The notes beneath the pieces were generated by a model. That model was not told the origin of the DNA. It was given only the letters and a program-made list of their open reading frames with translations, and ran no database searches. This document shows, one piece after another, positions 1 to 7,207 of a stretch of 64,000 nucleotides of DNA (within the stretch, counting starts at the first letter, position 1; every line of letters begins with the position of its first letter). The translations under genes and the position numbers were made by a program. Origin of the DNA: OCS155 cluster bacterium AG-333-G23 (GTDB lineage: Bacteria > Actinomycetota > Acidimicrobiia > Actinomarinales > Actinomarinaceae); assembly GCA_003282445.1 (NCBI GenBank), contig QBZE01000001.1, forward strand, positions 62,001 through 126,000. Direction: 5' to 3'.

Positions 1-987
1 AACAGTCGGTACAAAAAATTGAGTTATTTTATCTATACTTTTTTGAACAGATGGTTTAGTTGTTTGGGCTTTAAATATCATATCTTCAATTACATTGAAA
101 GTTGTTTCCCCACTAATTTTTGAAACTTTAATTCTTATTTCTCCAGTGAGATTAACTGTTCCTGCTATAACCTGGCTTTCAACATCTTTATCTACCGGTA
201 TTGATTCACCTGTAATAATACTTTCATCAACAGTTGATACTCCAGACTGAACATGTCCATCAAGTGGAATTACTTCTCCTGGTAAAACAACAATTTCTTC
301 ATCTATCGAGATATCTTCTATATTTTTCATTATATAATTTTCTTTGTAGACTCTTACATCTTTTGGTATTAGCTCTAACAAGGCATCAGATATTTCTACA
401 GAGGATTTAATAGAGGCTTCTTCAATAGTTTTTCCAATAAGGATAAATGAAATAATATATCCTCCAGTTTCAAGAAACATCAATGGTTGTTTTGTTGACA
501 ATACGGCAAAAATAAAAGAAGAGAGGCTTCCAATTGAAATTAATGTATCCATATTAAAGTTGAATTCAATTAAATTTTTTATAGCTGATACATGAAATTT
601 ATAACCAAATACAAAAACTATAAGAAAACCAATACCAATTGCTTGTAGGGTAAATCCATTCTCAATAAAAAATGGTTTTAAAAGAATTGTTAATAATAGA
701 GAGATGATTGGTGTAATAAATTTTGTTTTCTTTGTTTTACTTACAACATTTTCCTCAAAGACAACTGCTGAATAACCAATTGATTTAATTTTTTCAATAA
801 TTTTATCTGTATCAATAGATTCGTTGAATTCTACAATAGCTTTTTTAAGAGGAAAATTAACAACCGCATTTTTTATTGAGTCTTCTTTTTCTAAAACCCT
901 TTCAATTCTTGCTGCACAAGCAGCACAGGTCATTCCCTCTACTGAGAGAGTTAAAGGTTTTTGTTCATTCGACAACGGTGTAACCAT
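1..987 (-). CDS. copA: Copper-exporting P1B-type ATPase, N-terminal part (runs off the window)
   Basis: Heavy-metal ATPase that would export Cu(I) across the inner membrane. The visible 329 residues begin with a heavy-metal-associated domain carrying MTCAAC (Cys21, Cys24). Four or so membrane helices follow, then the actuator domain with TGES near residue 258, and the chain reaches the helix that precedes the CPC metal site, which lies outside the window together with the phosphorylation domain. I chose the ATG at 987-985: it gives a short leader before the metal-binding domain and overlaps the 3' end of copZ by 23 bases, indicating co-transcription. Copper specificity is inferred from the CxxC domain and the copZ neighbour, since the CPC site cannot be seen. 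Confidence 0.9.
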   Translation of the reverse strand, partial: MVTPLSNEQKPLTLSVEGMTCAACAARIERVLEKEDSIKNAVVNFPLKKAIVEFNESIDTDKIIEKIKSIGYSAVVFEENVVSKTKKTKFITPIISLLLTILLKPFFIENGFTLQAIGIGFLIVFVFGYKFHVSAIKNLIEFNFNMDTLISIGSLSSFIFAVLSTKQPLMFLETGGYIISFILIGKTIEEASIKSSVEISDALLELIPKDVRVYKENYIMKNIEDISIDEEIVVLPGEVIPLDGHVQSGVSTVDESIITGESIPVDKDVESQVIAGTVNLTGEIRIKVSKISGETTFNVIEDMIFKAQTTKPSVQKSIDKITQFFVPTV

Positions 988-1168
988 GATCATCAAGCAA
1001 CGCCCCTAGATCACCGATTGAGACTTTAGTATCTGAACTTATCGAAACTTCTTTTTTTTCTATGTCTACAGAAGCTGAATTTATATTCTCTTCACCATTA
1101 AGAATTCCTTCAATTGTTTCCTTACAATGATTACAACTTATTTCAGGTACTGTAAATTTTATTTCCAT
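965..1168 (-). CDS. copZ: Copper chaperone CopZ-like protein (heavy-metal-associated domain)
   Basis: A 67-residue stand-alone heavy-metal-associated domain with a beta-alpha-beta-beta-alpha-beta pattern. The metal site is SCNHC (Cys12, Cys15), which differs from the usual MxCxxC because the Met is replaced by Ile-Ser. Members of this family carry Cu(I) in the cytoplasm and hand it to the N-terminal domain of CopA, encoded immediately downstream with a 23-base overlap. No regulator gene (CsoR or CueR type) lies in the visible part of the operon. Function rests on the CxxC motif, size and operon partner. Confidence 0.85.
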   Translation of the reverse strand: MEIKFTVPEISCNHCKETIEGILNGEENINSASVDIEKKEVSISSDTKVSIGDLGALLDDHGYTVVE

Positions 1169-1233
1169 ATTCGAATCATAATAATTAAAGACTTATATAG
1201 ATAATCTTTATTTAGTTAGGTAGTTTAGGTTTC

Positions 1234-1428
1234 TTAGGCAGTTTCCTGAAGAATTCTTCCTCTAACTCTTGGATATTTAACTGGAGCATGGTTAAAACAA
1301 TGATCTCTCTTGTTGTAAATGCTTAGTTTTGTTTCGCAAGACTCATCATTGCAAACACGACCCTGTTCAAAACTTTTTGATGGCCTAATGCCACCTTTTA
1401 TTTGACTAGCTTTTAGTCCGTCAGTCAT
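1234..1428 (-). CDS. Small putative zinc-binding protein, paralogue of the first gene in the dnaK operon
   Basis: A 64-residue soluble protein of unknown function. Cys26, Cys31, Cys44 and His47 form a C-x4-C-x12-C-x2-H pattern that looks like a small zinc site, followed by a basic YPRVRG segment. A second copy at 22900-23091 has all four ligands at identical residue numbers and shares GRVC, SIYNK and YPRVRG. The gene stands alone between copZ and the divergently transcribed selW-like gene. A perfect TGTGA-N6-TCACA palindrome lies 15 bases upstream of its start codon. I recognise the pattern as resembling small actinobacterial proteins but know no assigned function. Confidence 0.7.
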   Translation of the reverse strand: MTDGLKASQIKGGIRPSKSFEQGRVCNDESCETKLSIYNKRDHCFNHAPVKYPRVRGRILQETA

Positions 1429-1442
1429 TTTTTTCCTCTACT

Positions 1443-1460
1443 TTGTGAATATATTCACAA
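1443..1460. promoter_or_regulatory. Perfect 18-bp palindrome matching the CRP-type operator TGTGA-N6-TCACA
   Basis: TTGTGAATATATTCACAA reads identically on both strands and contains the consensus half-sites of the CRP/FNR family with the canonical 6-base spacer. It lies between the divergent small zinc-ligand gene (start 1428) and the selW-like gene (start 1536), so a bound regulator could act on either. No CRP-family regulator gene is in the window. The palindrome is read directly; the binding protein is inference. Confidence 0.55.
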
Positions 1461-1535
1461 GATTAACAACTTTATTATAAGCATGCAAGTATTTAGATAA
1501 CTTTCTATTTTCTGACCTTGTGATAGTATTCCTTT

Positions 1536-1772
1536 ATGGAAATCAAACTAGAATTCTGCGTAGTCTGAAATTACACTCCCCGTGCAGTTAGTACGGTTGA
1601 AGACATTTTAGAAAAATACGGTCAAGAAGTTGAATCTATAGACTTAATACCTACATCAGGTGGAAAATTTGAGTTTTACTTAAATGGTGAATTACTCTAT
1701 TCAAAAATAGAAACTGATAGACATACTGAAGATGGAGAAATACTAGGTTTAATAGAAAAAGCTCTTAGTTGA
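1536..1772 (+). CDS. selW: Selenoprotein W-like protein (Rdx family), UGA-decoded selenocysteine at residue 11
   Basis: Translating from ATG 1536 with the TGA at 1566-1568 read as Sec gives 78 residues ending at a TGA at 1770-1772. The product has the Rdx-family layout: a first beta strand, then C-V-V-U (Cys8, Sec11), then NYTPRA, and in the second half LIP-x3-GGKFEF and NGELLYSK. These are the conserved segments of bacterial SelW-like proteins, whose CxxU or CxxC redox pair sits in a thioredoxin-like fold. A stem-loop with a G in its loop follows the UGA at 1580-1596. The window also encodes a UCA-anticodon tRNA-Sec and SelD, so the decoding is plausible. The stop overlaps the TTG start of the next gene. 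The physiological substrate of the family is not settled. Confidence 0.85.
1580..1596 (+). promoter_or_regulatory. Candidate bacterial SECIS hairpin of the selW-like mRNA
   Basis: CCGTGC-AGTTA-GTACGG can form a 6-bp stem (one G-U pair) with a 5-base loop carrying G at its second position. The loop starts 17 bases after the Sec UGA. A short stem-loop inside the coding sequence just downstream of UGA, with a G at the start of the loop, is the known form of the element recognised by SelB in bacteria. Fold stability was judged by eye only. Confidence 0.55.
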
Positions 1773-2503
1773 ACACACCATTCGACTTAACAATCTATGA
1801 ATTAGTTTTTATTGGACTCCTATTATTTGTTGCAGCATCCATTCAAGGACTTCTTGGATACGGTTTTGCTGTCATCTCTTCCCCGATTCTTGTTCAAATA
1901 GATCCAGCTCTTGTACCAGCTTTACTTAGCTTGTTAGCGCTCCCATTAACAATAAGAATATTTGTAAGAGAAAGACTAGAGATTACTTGGTCTCCAATGA
2001 AATATCTATTAATTGGAAGGGTTGTAGGAGGACCTTTAGGATTGCTTTGCTTAATATACTTAGAACAAAGAATTCTATCAACAACTATTGGTTCGATAGT
2101 ATTATTTGCAGGTCTTGCTTCATATTTTGGATGGACTCTAGAAAGAAATTCCAGTAATTCATTTAATGCGGGAATGTTTTCTGGAATTTTTGCAATGATC
2201 GCTGGCGTTGGTGGACCACCTGTGGCAATTCTATATAGAGACACAAAAGGAAAAGAATTTAGACCATCTCTTAATGCAGTCTTTACATTCGGAATACTTA
2301 TTACACTAACTCTTTTGTTAATTGATGGACGAATAGTTCAAGACCACTTGTATATGTTTCTATATATGATTATTCCCTCACTGCTAGGAATAAGTCTTTC
2401 TTCTAAATTATTTACTAAGGTTTCGGATAAGGTAATTTCGAATGGAGTTATTTGGTTCTCAATTATTTCGGGACTAGTTGTTATATCTAGGAATATTTAT
2501 TAA
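1769..2503 (+). CDS. TSUP (TauE/SafE/DUF81) family membrane transporter
   Basis: A 244-residue polytopic protein with about seven or eight hydrophobic helices. The N-terminal AASIQGLLGYGFAVISSPIL and the internal AMIAGVGGPPVAI are the paired repeat motifs of the TSUP family. Characterised members move sulfite, sulfoacetate, thiosulfate or other small organic or sulfur anions; the substrate here is unknown. Translation starts at a TTG (1769-1771) that overlaps the TGA stop of the selW-like gene as TTGA. Only a weak purine-rich stretch precedes it, so its translation is probably coupled to selW. That position invites a link to sulfur or selenium anion handling, but this is inference. Confidence 0.85.
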   Translation: MNTPFDLTIYELVFIGLLLFVAASIQGLLGYGFAVISSPILVQIDPALVPALLSLLALPLTIRIFVRERLEITWSPMKYLLIGRVVGGPLGLLCLIYLEQRILSTTIGSIVLFAGLASYFGWTLERNSSNSFNAGMFSGIFAMIAGVGGPPVAILYRDTKGKEFRPSLNAVFTFGILITLTLLLIDGRIVQDHLYMFLYMIIPSLLGISLSSKLFTKVSDKVISNGVIWFSIISGLVVISRNIY

Positions 2504-2540
2504 TTTATTTCATCTTTTGTAATTACTAAGATATAAGCAT

Positions 2541-4058
2541 ATGTTACTTTCATCCTTATTGTCTGGAGTATTGTACTTCTTGAGCTTTCCTCCTTTTGGT
2601 TTATGGTTTTTAATATTTCCGTCTTCAGCTATTTTTTATATATCAATTTTGCCATTGGAAAAGGTAAAAAATTTGAATAACCGTGTTAGTCCCGAAATCC
2701 ATGGATTTATATTCGGAAGTGTTGCTTATGGGGTTATATTGTTTGGAATTCAGTCAATTGGTCTAGAAGCATGGATCCCATTGACAATACTAATGGGATT
2801 AATGTACAGTTTTTTTGCAAAAGTATTTTCATATTTTGGAGCCAAGACCAAGAATAATTTTTTTGTATTAATTGGATTAATTAGCATATTTGATTTATTA
2901 AGAGCATATTTCCCATTTGGTGGGTTTCCATGGGGGTACCCTTCAACAGTCTTAGTAGATAGCTTTACAAAAAATTTTTATAGAGCTTACGGTCCAATAG
3001 GGTTTTCGTTAGTTGTTGAGTCCCTAATCTTACTTTTAGTCCTGTTTTTATTTACTAAAAGTAAAGACACTAATTCCTTTAACTCTTCTTACTTGAGATA
3101 TTTTTTAGTTTTCTTTATAGTCTTTGGCTTTACATTTTTCCAAGAAATTCCAGTTAAAGAAATTAATAGAGATATAGAAATTTCAATAATTCAAGGCAAC
3201 AGTCCTTGTCCTGGAGCAAAGAATAGATGTGAAAATGAGAGACAAAGAATTTATGAAAGCCATTTAAATTTAACTAAGTCATTAAGTAGAGACTCAATAT
3301 CTCAGGAAGAATTAACACCCCGAATAATTGTATGGCCAGAAAGTTCAAGCGGTTTTGGCAATGATCCGGGTATAAATCAAAAAACACTTGAAGAGATATC
3401 TTATGAAGCCAAAAGACTTAATTCTTCTTTTTTAATTGGGGGAGACAGACCTGTAGATTTAAACTATTTTGAAAATTATGGAATTTTTATTAATGAAAGT
3501 GGAGAAATTACAGGAGAGTACTTAAAACAGCATCCGGTTCCATTTGGAGAATATATTCCTTTTAGGAGATATTTAGATTGGATACCACCACTATCTTTAG
3601 TGCCAAGGGATATGATCCGCGGAGAAGGACAGGAAATATTTCAACTAGGCCAAAAGAATATTAAAATTTCATCAGTAATTTCTTTTGAAGGCTCTTTTGA
3701 AAGATACATTAGAAGAAGTGTTCAGGGTGGTGCAGAACTTATTTTTATCTTAACTAATCAAGCAAGTTATGGAGAAAGCGGCATGTCTGACCAATTTATA
3801 CTTATGTCAAGAGCAAACGCTGTCTCAAACCATAGAGATGTTGTCCACGCAGCAATAACCGGTAAGTCTGCATTTATTAGTGGCGTTGATGGTAAAGTTC
3901 ATTCTTCTACCGAATTATTTACAGAGGATATATCTACCAGGCTCTTAACTCCTTATAGTGCTAAAACGACTTATTCAGAGTTAGGTAATTATTTCAATTA
4001 TTTGATAATTATTTTAGGATTATTTTCTTTTTTATATTTCAGGTTCGTTAATAGATAA
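2541..4058 (+). CDS. lnt: Apolipoprotein N-acyltransferase-like protein with Ser in place of the catalytic Cys
   Basis: 505 residues, the usual Lnt length: about 200 residues of N-terminal membrane helices, a periplasmic nitrilase-fold (C-N hydrolase) domain and a final C-terminal helix. Lnt adds the third acyl chain to lipoproteins using a Glu-Lys-Cys triad. Here Glu267 (WPESS) and Lys329 (YLKQHPVPFGEY) are in place. The position expected to hold the nucleophilic Cys of the IC(Y/F)E motif reads V-I-S-F-E, with Ser381 encoded by TCT at 3681-3683. The protein may be inactive as an acyltransferase, may use Ser, or may have another role. The 3' end overlaps the convergent mscS-type gene by 27 bases. 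lgt is present at 52926-53750. Confidence 0.85.
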   Translation: MLLSSLLSGVLYFLSFPPFGLWFLIFPSSAIFYISILPLEKVKNLNNRVSPEIHGFIFGSVAYGVILFGIQSIGLEAWIPLTILMGLMYSFFAKVFSYFGAKTKNNFFVLIGLISIFDLLRAYFPFGGFPWGYPSTVLVDSFTKNFYRAYGPIGFSLVVESLILLLVLFLFTKSKDTNSFNSSYLRYFLVFFIVFGFTFFQEIPVKEINRDIEISIIQGNSPCPGAKNRCENERQRIYESHLNLTKSLSRDSISQEELTPRIIVWPESSSGFGNDPGINQKTLEEISYEAKRLNSSFLIGGDRPVDLNYFENYGIFINESGEITGEYLKQHPVPFGEYIPFRRYLDWIPPLSLVPRDMIRGEGQEIFQLGQKNIKISSVISFEGSFERYIRRSVQGGAELIFILTNQASYGESGMSDQFILMSRANAVSNHRDVVHAAITGKSAFISGVDGKVHSSTELFTEDISTRLLTPYSAKTTYSELGNYFNYLIIILGLFSFLYFRFVNR

Positions 4059-5225
4059 ACCCCTTGAAGCAGCTGCTTCCACAGTACCGCCTTGGAAAGC
4101 CCTAAGTCCAAATTTAGGTAAAACAGCAAAAATATGGTCAAAAATATCAGATTGAATTCCCTCATATTCAACCCAATCAATAGTGTTTGTAAAAGTATAT
4201 ATTTCCAAAGGAACTCCTTCTGAAGTTGGTGAAAGCTGACGCACGATTAAAGTCATGCTTTCAGTATTAAGATCATTATGATTTTTAAGATAATTTACAA
4301 GATATGCTCTTAAAGTTCCTAAATTAGTAAGTTTCCTTTTTTCTTTTGCCTCGTCGACTGAATTATTATATTTCTCAATATCATTTATTTTTTCAGTCAG
4401 GTATTTATTTATTGATGGAATCTGTTTTAATTTTTCAATATCTTTTTCTTCCATAAACCTAACGCTAGATATATCAATTAAAATAGATCTTTTTATCCTT
4501 CTACCTCCGTAATCTGACATGCCTCTCCAGTTCTTTACAGAGCTAGTCACTATTTTTGAAGTAGGAATAGTTGTTATTGTTTTATCCCAATTTTGAACCT
4601 TTACAGTATGGAGTGATATATCTATCACATCGCCATCAGCTCCATATTCAGGAACTTCAATCCAATCATCTAAATTTATAATGTCATTTTGTCCAATTTG
4701 AACTGAGGCAACAAATGAAAGTATTGTATCTTGAAAAACCAGTAAAAGTATCGCAGTTATAGCTCCAAGCCCACTTATATAATAACCTACTGACTGACCC
4801 GTCCCGATAGCAAATATTATTATCACTATAAAAGCGTTGAGGACAATCTTAACTATTTGTATGTAGCCTTTAATTGGTTTATCTTTTAACGCTTCATAGT
4901 GCATAGAAATCTTGGTTATTAAAGTTAGAAATTCCGAGATACTAAGACCTATAAAAATAGCCAAAAGTATATTAATTATTCTGTCTGAAAAACTATCGAA
5001 ATATGGCAAGCCAACACTTGTCTCCATATACACTTTTAATGAAGAAAATACTATTACAAGAGAAAATCTATTCAAAAACTTTTTGTCTAAAAGAATATCA
5101 TCGAGAATAGTGGTTGTTTTTTTTGCTAAAAACTTTATACCTGGGAAGAATGCATATCTGCAGAGAACGTATACTCCGAAACCTACCCCAAAAAAATATA
5201 ATGTTGATATTAGTTCTTCATTCAT
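4032..5225 (-). CDS. MscS-family mechanosensitive channel (YbdG/YnaI-like)
   Basis: 397 residues. Several N-terminal helices lead to the pore helix and beta domain of the MscS family. The stretch around NWDKTITTIPTSKIVTSS, followed by KNWRGMSDYGGRRIKRS, closely matches the conserved region of YbdG-type miniconductance channels. Family members open under membrane tension and release solutes during hypo-osmotic shock. The gene follows the DUF3159 gene with a 19-base gap, in the same direction as purA-purB, so it may be the last gene of that transcript. It overlaps the 3' end of lnt convergently. Confidence 0.9.
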   Translation of the reverse strand: MNEELISTLYFFGVGFGVYVLCRYAFFPGIKFLAKKTTTILDDILLDKKFLNRFSLVIVFSSLKVYMETSVGLPYFDSFSDRIINILLAIFIGLSISEFLTLITKISMHYEALKDKPIKGYIQIVKIVLNAFIVIIIFAIGTGQSVGYYISGLGAITAILLLVFQDTILSFVASVQIGQNDIINLDDWIEVPEYGADGDVIDISLHTVKVQNWDKTITTIPTSKIVTSSVKNWRGMSDYGGRRIKRSILIDISSVRFMEEKDIEKLKQIPSINKYLTEKINDIEKYNNSVDEAKEKRKLTNLGTLRAYLVNYLKNHNDLNTESMTLIVRQLSPTSEGVPLEIYTFTNTIDWVEYEGIQSDIFDHIFAVLPKFGLRAFQGGTVEAAASRGLSINEPEI

Positions 5226-5244
5226 AGTTTTAATTTTACTACTT

Positions 5245-5955
5245 TTAGAATCCTGATTGTTGGCTTGACCAAGGAGGAGGCGTTTTATTTAAGAACTCAT
5301 CTACGCTAGGACCACCAAGTTTTAGCAACCTTCTCTGTCCATATATATATGTCATAACAAGAAGAAATATAGTTGTTTGATTAGATGTTGCTAATTTAAT
5401 AACTGCAAGTATTTCAGGCGAATTAAAGAAATATAGCTGCAATAAACCTTTAATACCTAGAAAAACAACCCATATAATAGCAACCTCTCTATACGCCGGT
5501 TTTACATTTTTGTGTAAAAACCAATCTAAAGGCCAACCTCTTATTGATTTTGATGTGTATATTGTAAAAGGTCTTCCAAACAAAATAGAGAGAAAACCAA
5601 TTGCTGCAACGCTTAAGTCTCTAATTATTCCTGGAAGAAAAAATCCCGACGCAGAGCCTTGAATTTGAGCAATCAAAAGCGCAATAGATGTACCAGCGAC
5701 ACCAATTAAAGAGTTCTTTAGTGATTCTTTTCTAAAGATTCTATATGAGAATGTAATCACTATCAGCGCTACGGTTAGCAAAATTGAAGTTTGTAGGTCT
5801 TGAAATCTTGAAATTGTTACAAAAAAAACAGGTGCAAGAATAGCATCAATAAAATTTTCATTTGCTATGGGCAAGTCTTGATAGTCTTTTTTTATTGTCT
5901 CAAATTTTTTTTTGAAAGAGTTAAACAATTTAAAGTTCTTTAAGCTTCTTTTCAA
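5245..5955 (-). CDS. DUF3159 family membrane protein
   Basis: 236 residues with about five or six hydrophobic segments after a basic N-terminus of roughly 40 residues. The segments GFFLPGIIRDL, ILFGRPFTIYT and SIRGWPLDWF match my memory of the actinobacterial DUF3159 family, whose function is not known to me. The start codon at 5955 lies 26 bases inside the 3' end of purB, so the two genes are probably co-transcribed. No catalytic motif is apparent. Confidence 0.7.
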   Translation of the reverse strand: MKRSLKNFKLFNSFKKKFETIKKDYQDLPIANENFIDAILAPVFFVTISRFQDLQTSILLTVALIVITFSYRIFRKESLKNSLIGVAGTSIALLIAQIQGSASGFFLPGIIRDLSVAAIGFLSILFGRPFTIYTSKSIRGWPLDWFLHKNVKPAYREVAIIWVVFLGIKGLLQLYFFNSPEILAVIKLATSNQTTIFLLVMTYIYGQRRLLKLGGPSVDEFLNKTPPPWSSQQSGF

Positions 5956-7207
5956 TTATTTTTGAATCTATATTCGTTGTTAAGTTAAAGCAGTTTTCAA
6001 TTTCATCTTTTGATATATCATCAAATTCTGACAAAGTAGATTCAATAATTGCGTCTATCGAAAAATTATTTTGTGTAATATTTTGTACAAACTTATAACC
6101 TTCATCACGTGAATTACCTTTACTCACAATTAATGAAAGAAGTTTTTGAGATCCAAGTTTTGTTTTTGCGGAATTTAAGTTTGATTCAATATTTTCATGA
6201 TTAATAACAAGGTCATTAATAATATTAATCAAGTCTCTTGTCATAAAATCAATCAATTTAAATGTATCCGGAAGAATAATTCTTTCAACTGATGAATTAG
6301 ATATATCTCTTTCATGCCAAAGTGCCATAGTCTCGTAACTTGCTTGTGTATTTCCCCTAACCACTCTTGCTAATCCACAGATTCTTTCAGAACCAATTGG
6401 ATTTTTTTTATGAGGCATTGCAGATGAACCTTTCTGACCTTGTTTAAACGCTTCATACATTTCACCAACTTCTGATCTTTGGTAGTGTCTGATATTTGTT
6501 GCAATTCTTTCATAAGTTCCAGCAATTATTGCAAAGCTAGAAAATAAATCTGCGTATCTGTCTCTACTAACTATTTGTGAAGCAAGAGGTTCTGGTTTTA
6601 AGGAAAGTTGTTCAAGGATTTTATTTTCTATTTCTTCAGAAATTAAAGAATGGTTACCAACAGCACCACTTATTTTTCCATAACTTATTATTTCTAAGCT
6701 AGAACTTAACCTATCTAGACCTCTAGATACTTCAAGACACCAATTTCCAAATATACTCCCCAATGTTGTTGGTTCAGCATAGACTCCATGAGTTCTTCCT
6801 ATAATTAATGTATCAGATTCACTTATTGCTTTATTTTTTAGTGAATTTACGAGTTCAGCTATTTTTTCAACAACAATATTTAATGACTCTTTAATTAAAA
6901 GCGCATTTGCTGTATCAACAACATCAGAACTTGTTAATCCGTAATGTATCCAATTAGAGTCTTTCTGTATTTTGCTTTGTAAAACATCAACAAAAGCAGC
7001 TAAATCATGATTTGTAACAGCTTCTCTTTCTAATACTTCATTGTGAGTAATCGAAACTTCTTTAAGTTGTTTTGACAGTCCTTTAGGTGTAATTTCCTCT
7101 TTTTCAAGAATTTCAATTACTGCTCTTTCAACATCTAGCCATTTAGCTACTTTATTATCTTCACTCCAAATTGAAGACATTTCATCTGAGGAGTATCTTT
7201 CTATCAT
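5930..7207 (-). CDS. purB: Adenylosuccinate lyase
   Basis: 425 residues, typical for PurB. The enzyme cleaves SAICAR to AICAR and adenylosuccinate to AMP, both releasing fumarate, in purine synthesis. The fumarase/aspartase superfamily signature GSSAMPHKKNPIGSE is near residues 260-275 and carries the catalytic Ser loop; the conserved TSSDVVDTA and GRTHGVYAEPTT segments are also present. The start codon overlaps the purA stop as ATGA, so the two enzymes that act on adenylosuccinate are translationally coupled. Nothing unusual is seen in the active-site segments. Confidence 0.96.
   Translation of the reverse strand: MIERYSSDEMSSIWSEDNKVAKWLDVERAVIEILEKEEITPKGLSKQLKEVSITHNEVLEREAVTNHDLAAFVDVLQSKIQKDSNWIHYGLTSSDVVDTANALLIKESLNIVVEKIAELVNSLKNKAISESDTLIIGRTHGVYAEPTTLGSIFGNWCLEVSRGLDRLSSSLEIISYGKISGAVGNHSLISEEIENKILEQLSLKPEPLASQIVSRDRYADLFSSFAIIAGTYERIATNIRHYQRSEVGEMYEAFKQGQKGSSAMPHKKNPIGSERICGLARVVRGNTQASYETMALWHERDISNSSVERIILPDTFKLIDFMTRDLINIINDLVINHENIESNLNSAKTKLGSQKLLSLIVSKGNSRDEGYKFVQNITQNNFSIDAIIESTLSEFDDISKDEIENCFNLTTNIDSKIIEKKLKEL

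Noticed and set aside
1536-1772. Genetic code 4 or 25 (UGA as Trp or Gly) instead of selenocysteine
   Set aside because: UGA is used as a normal stop codon in this window (for example purA and selW itself), and the two internal UGAs fall exactly at known Sec positions.
1894-2244. Minus-strand 116-residue reading frame inside the TSUP gene
   Set aside because: It lies wholly within a well-supported gene and matches no family; typical antisense shadow.
4912-5256. Plus-strand 114-residue frame inside the mechanosensitive channel gene
   Set aside because: Antisense to a conserved gene, no ribosome-binding site and no recognisable domain.
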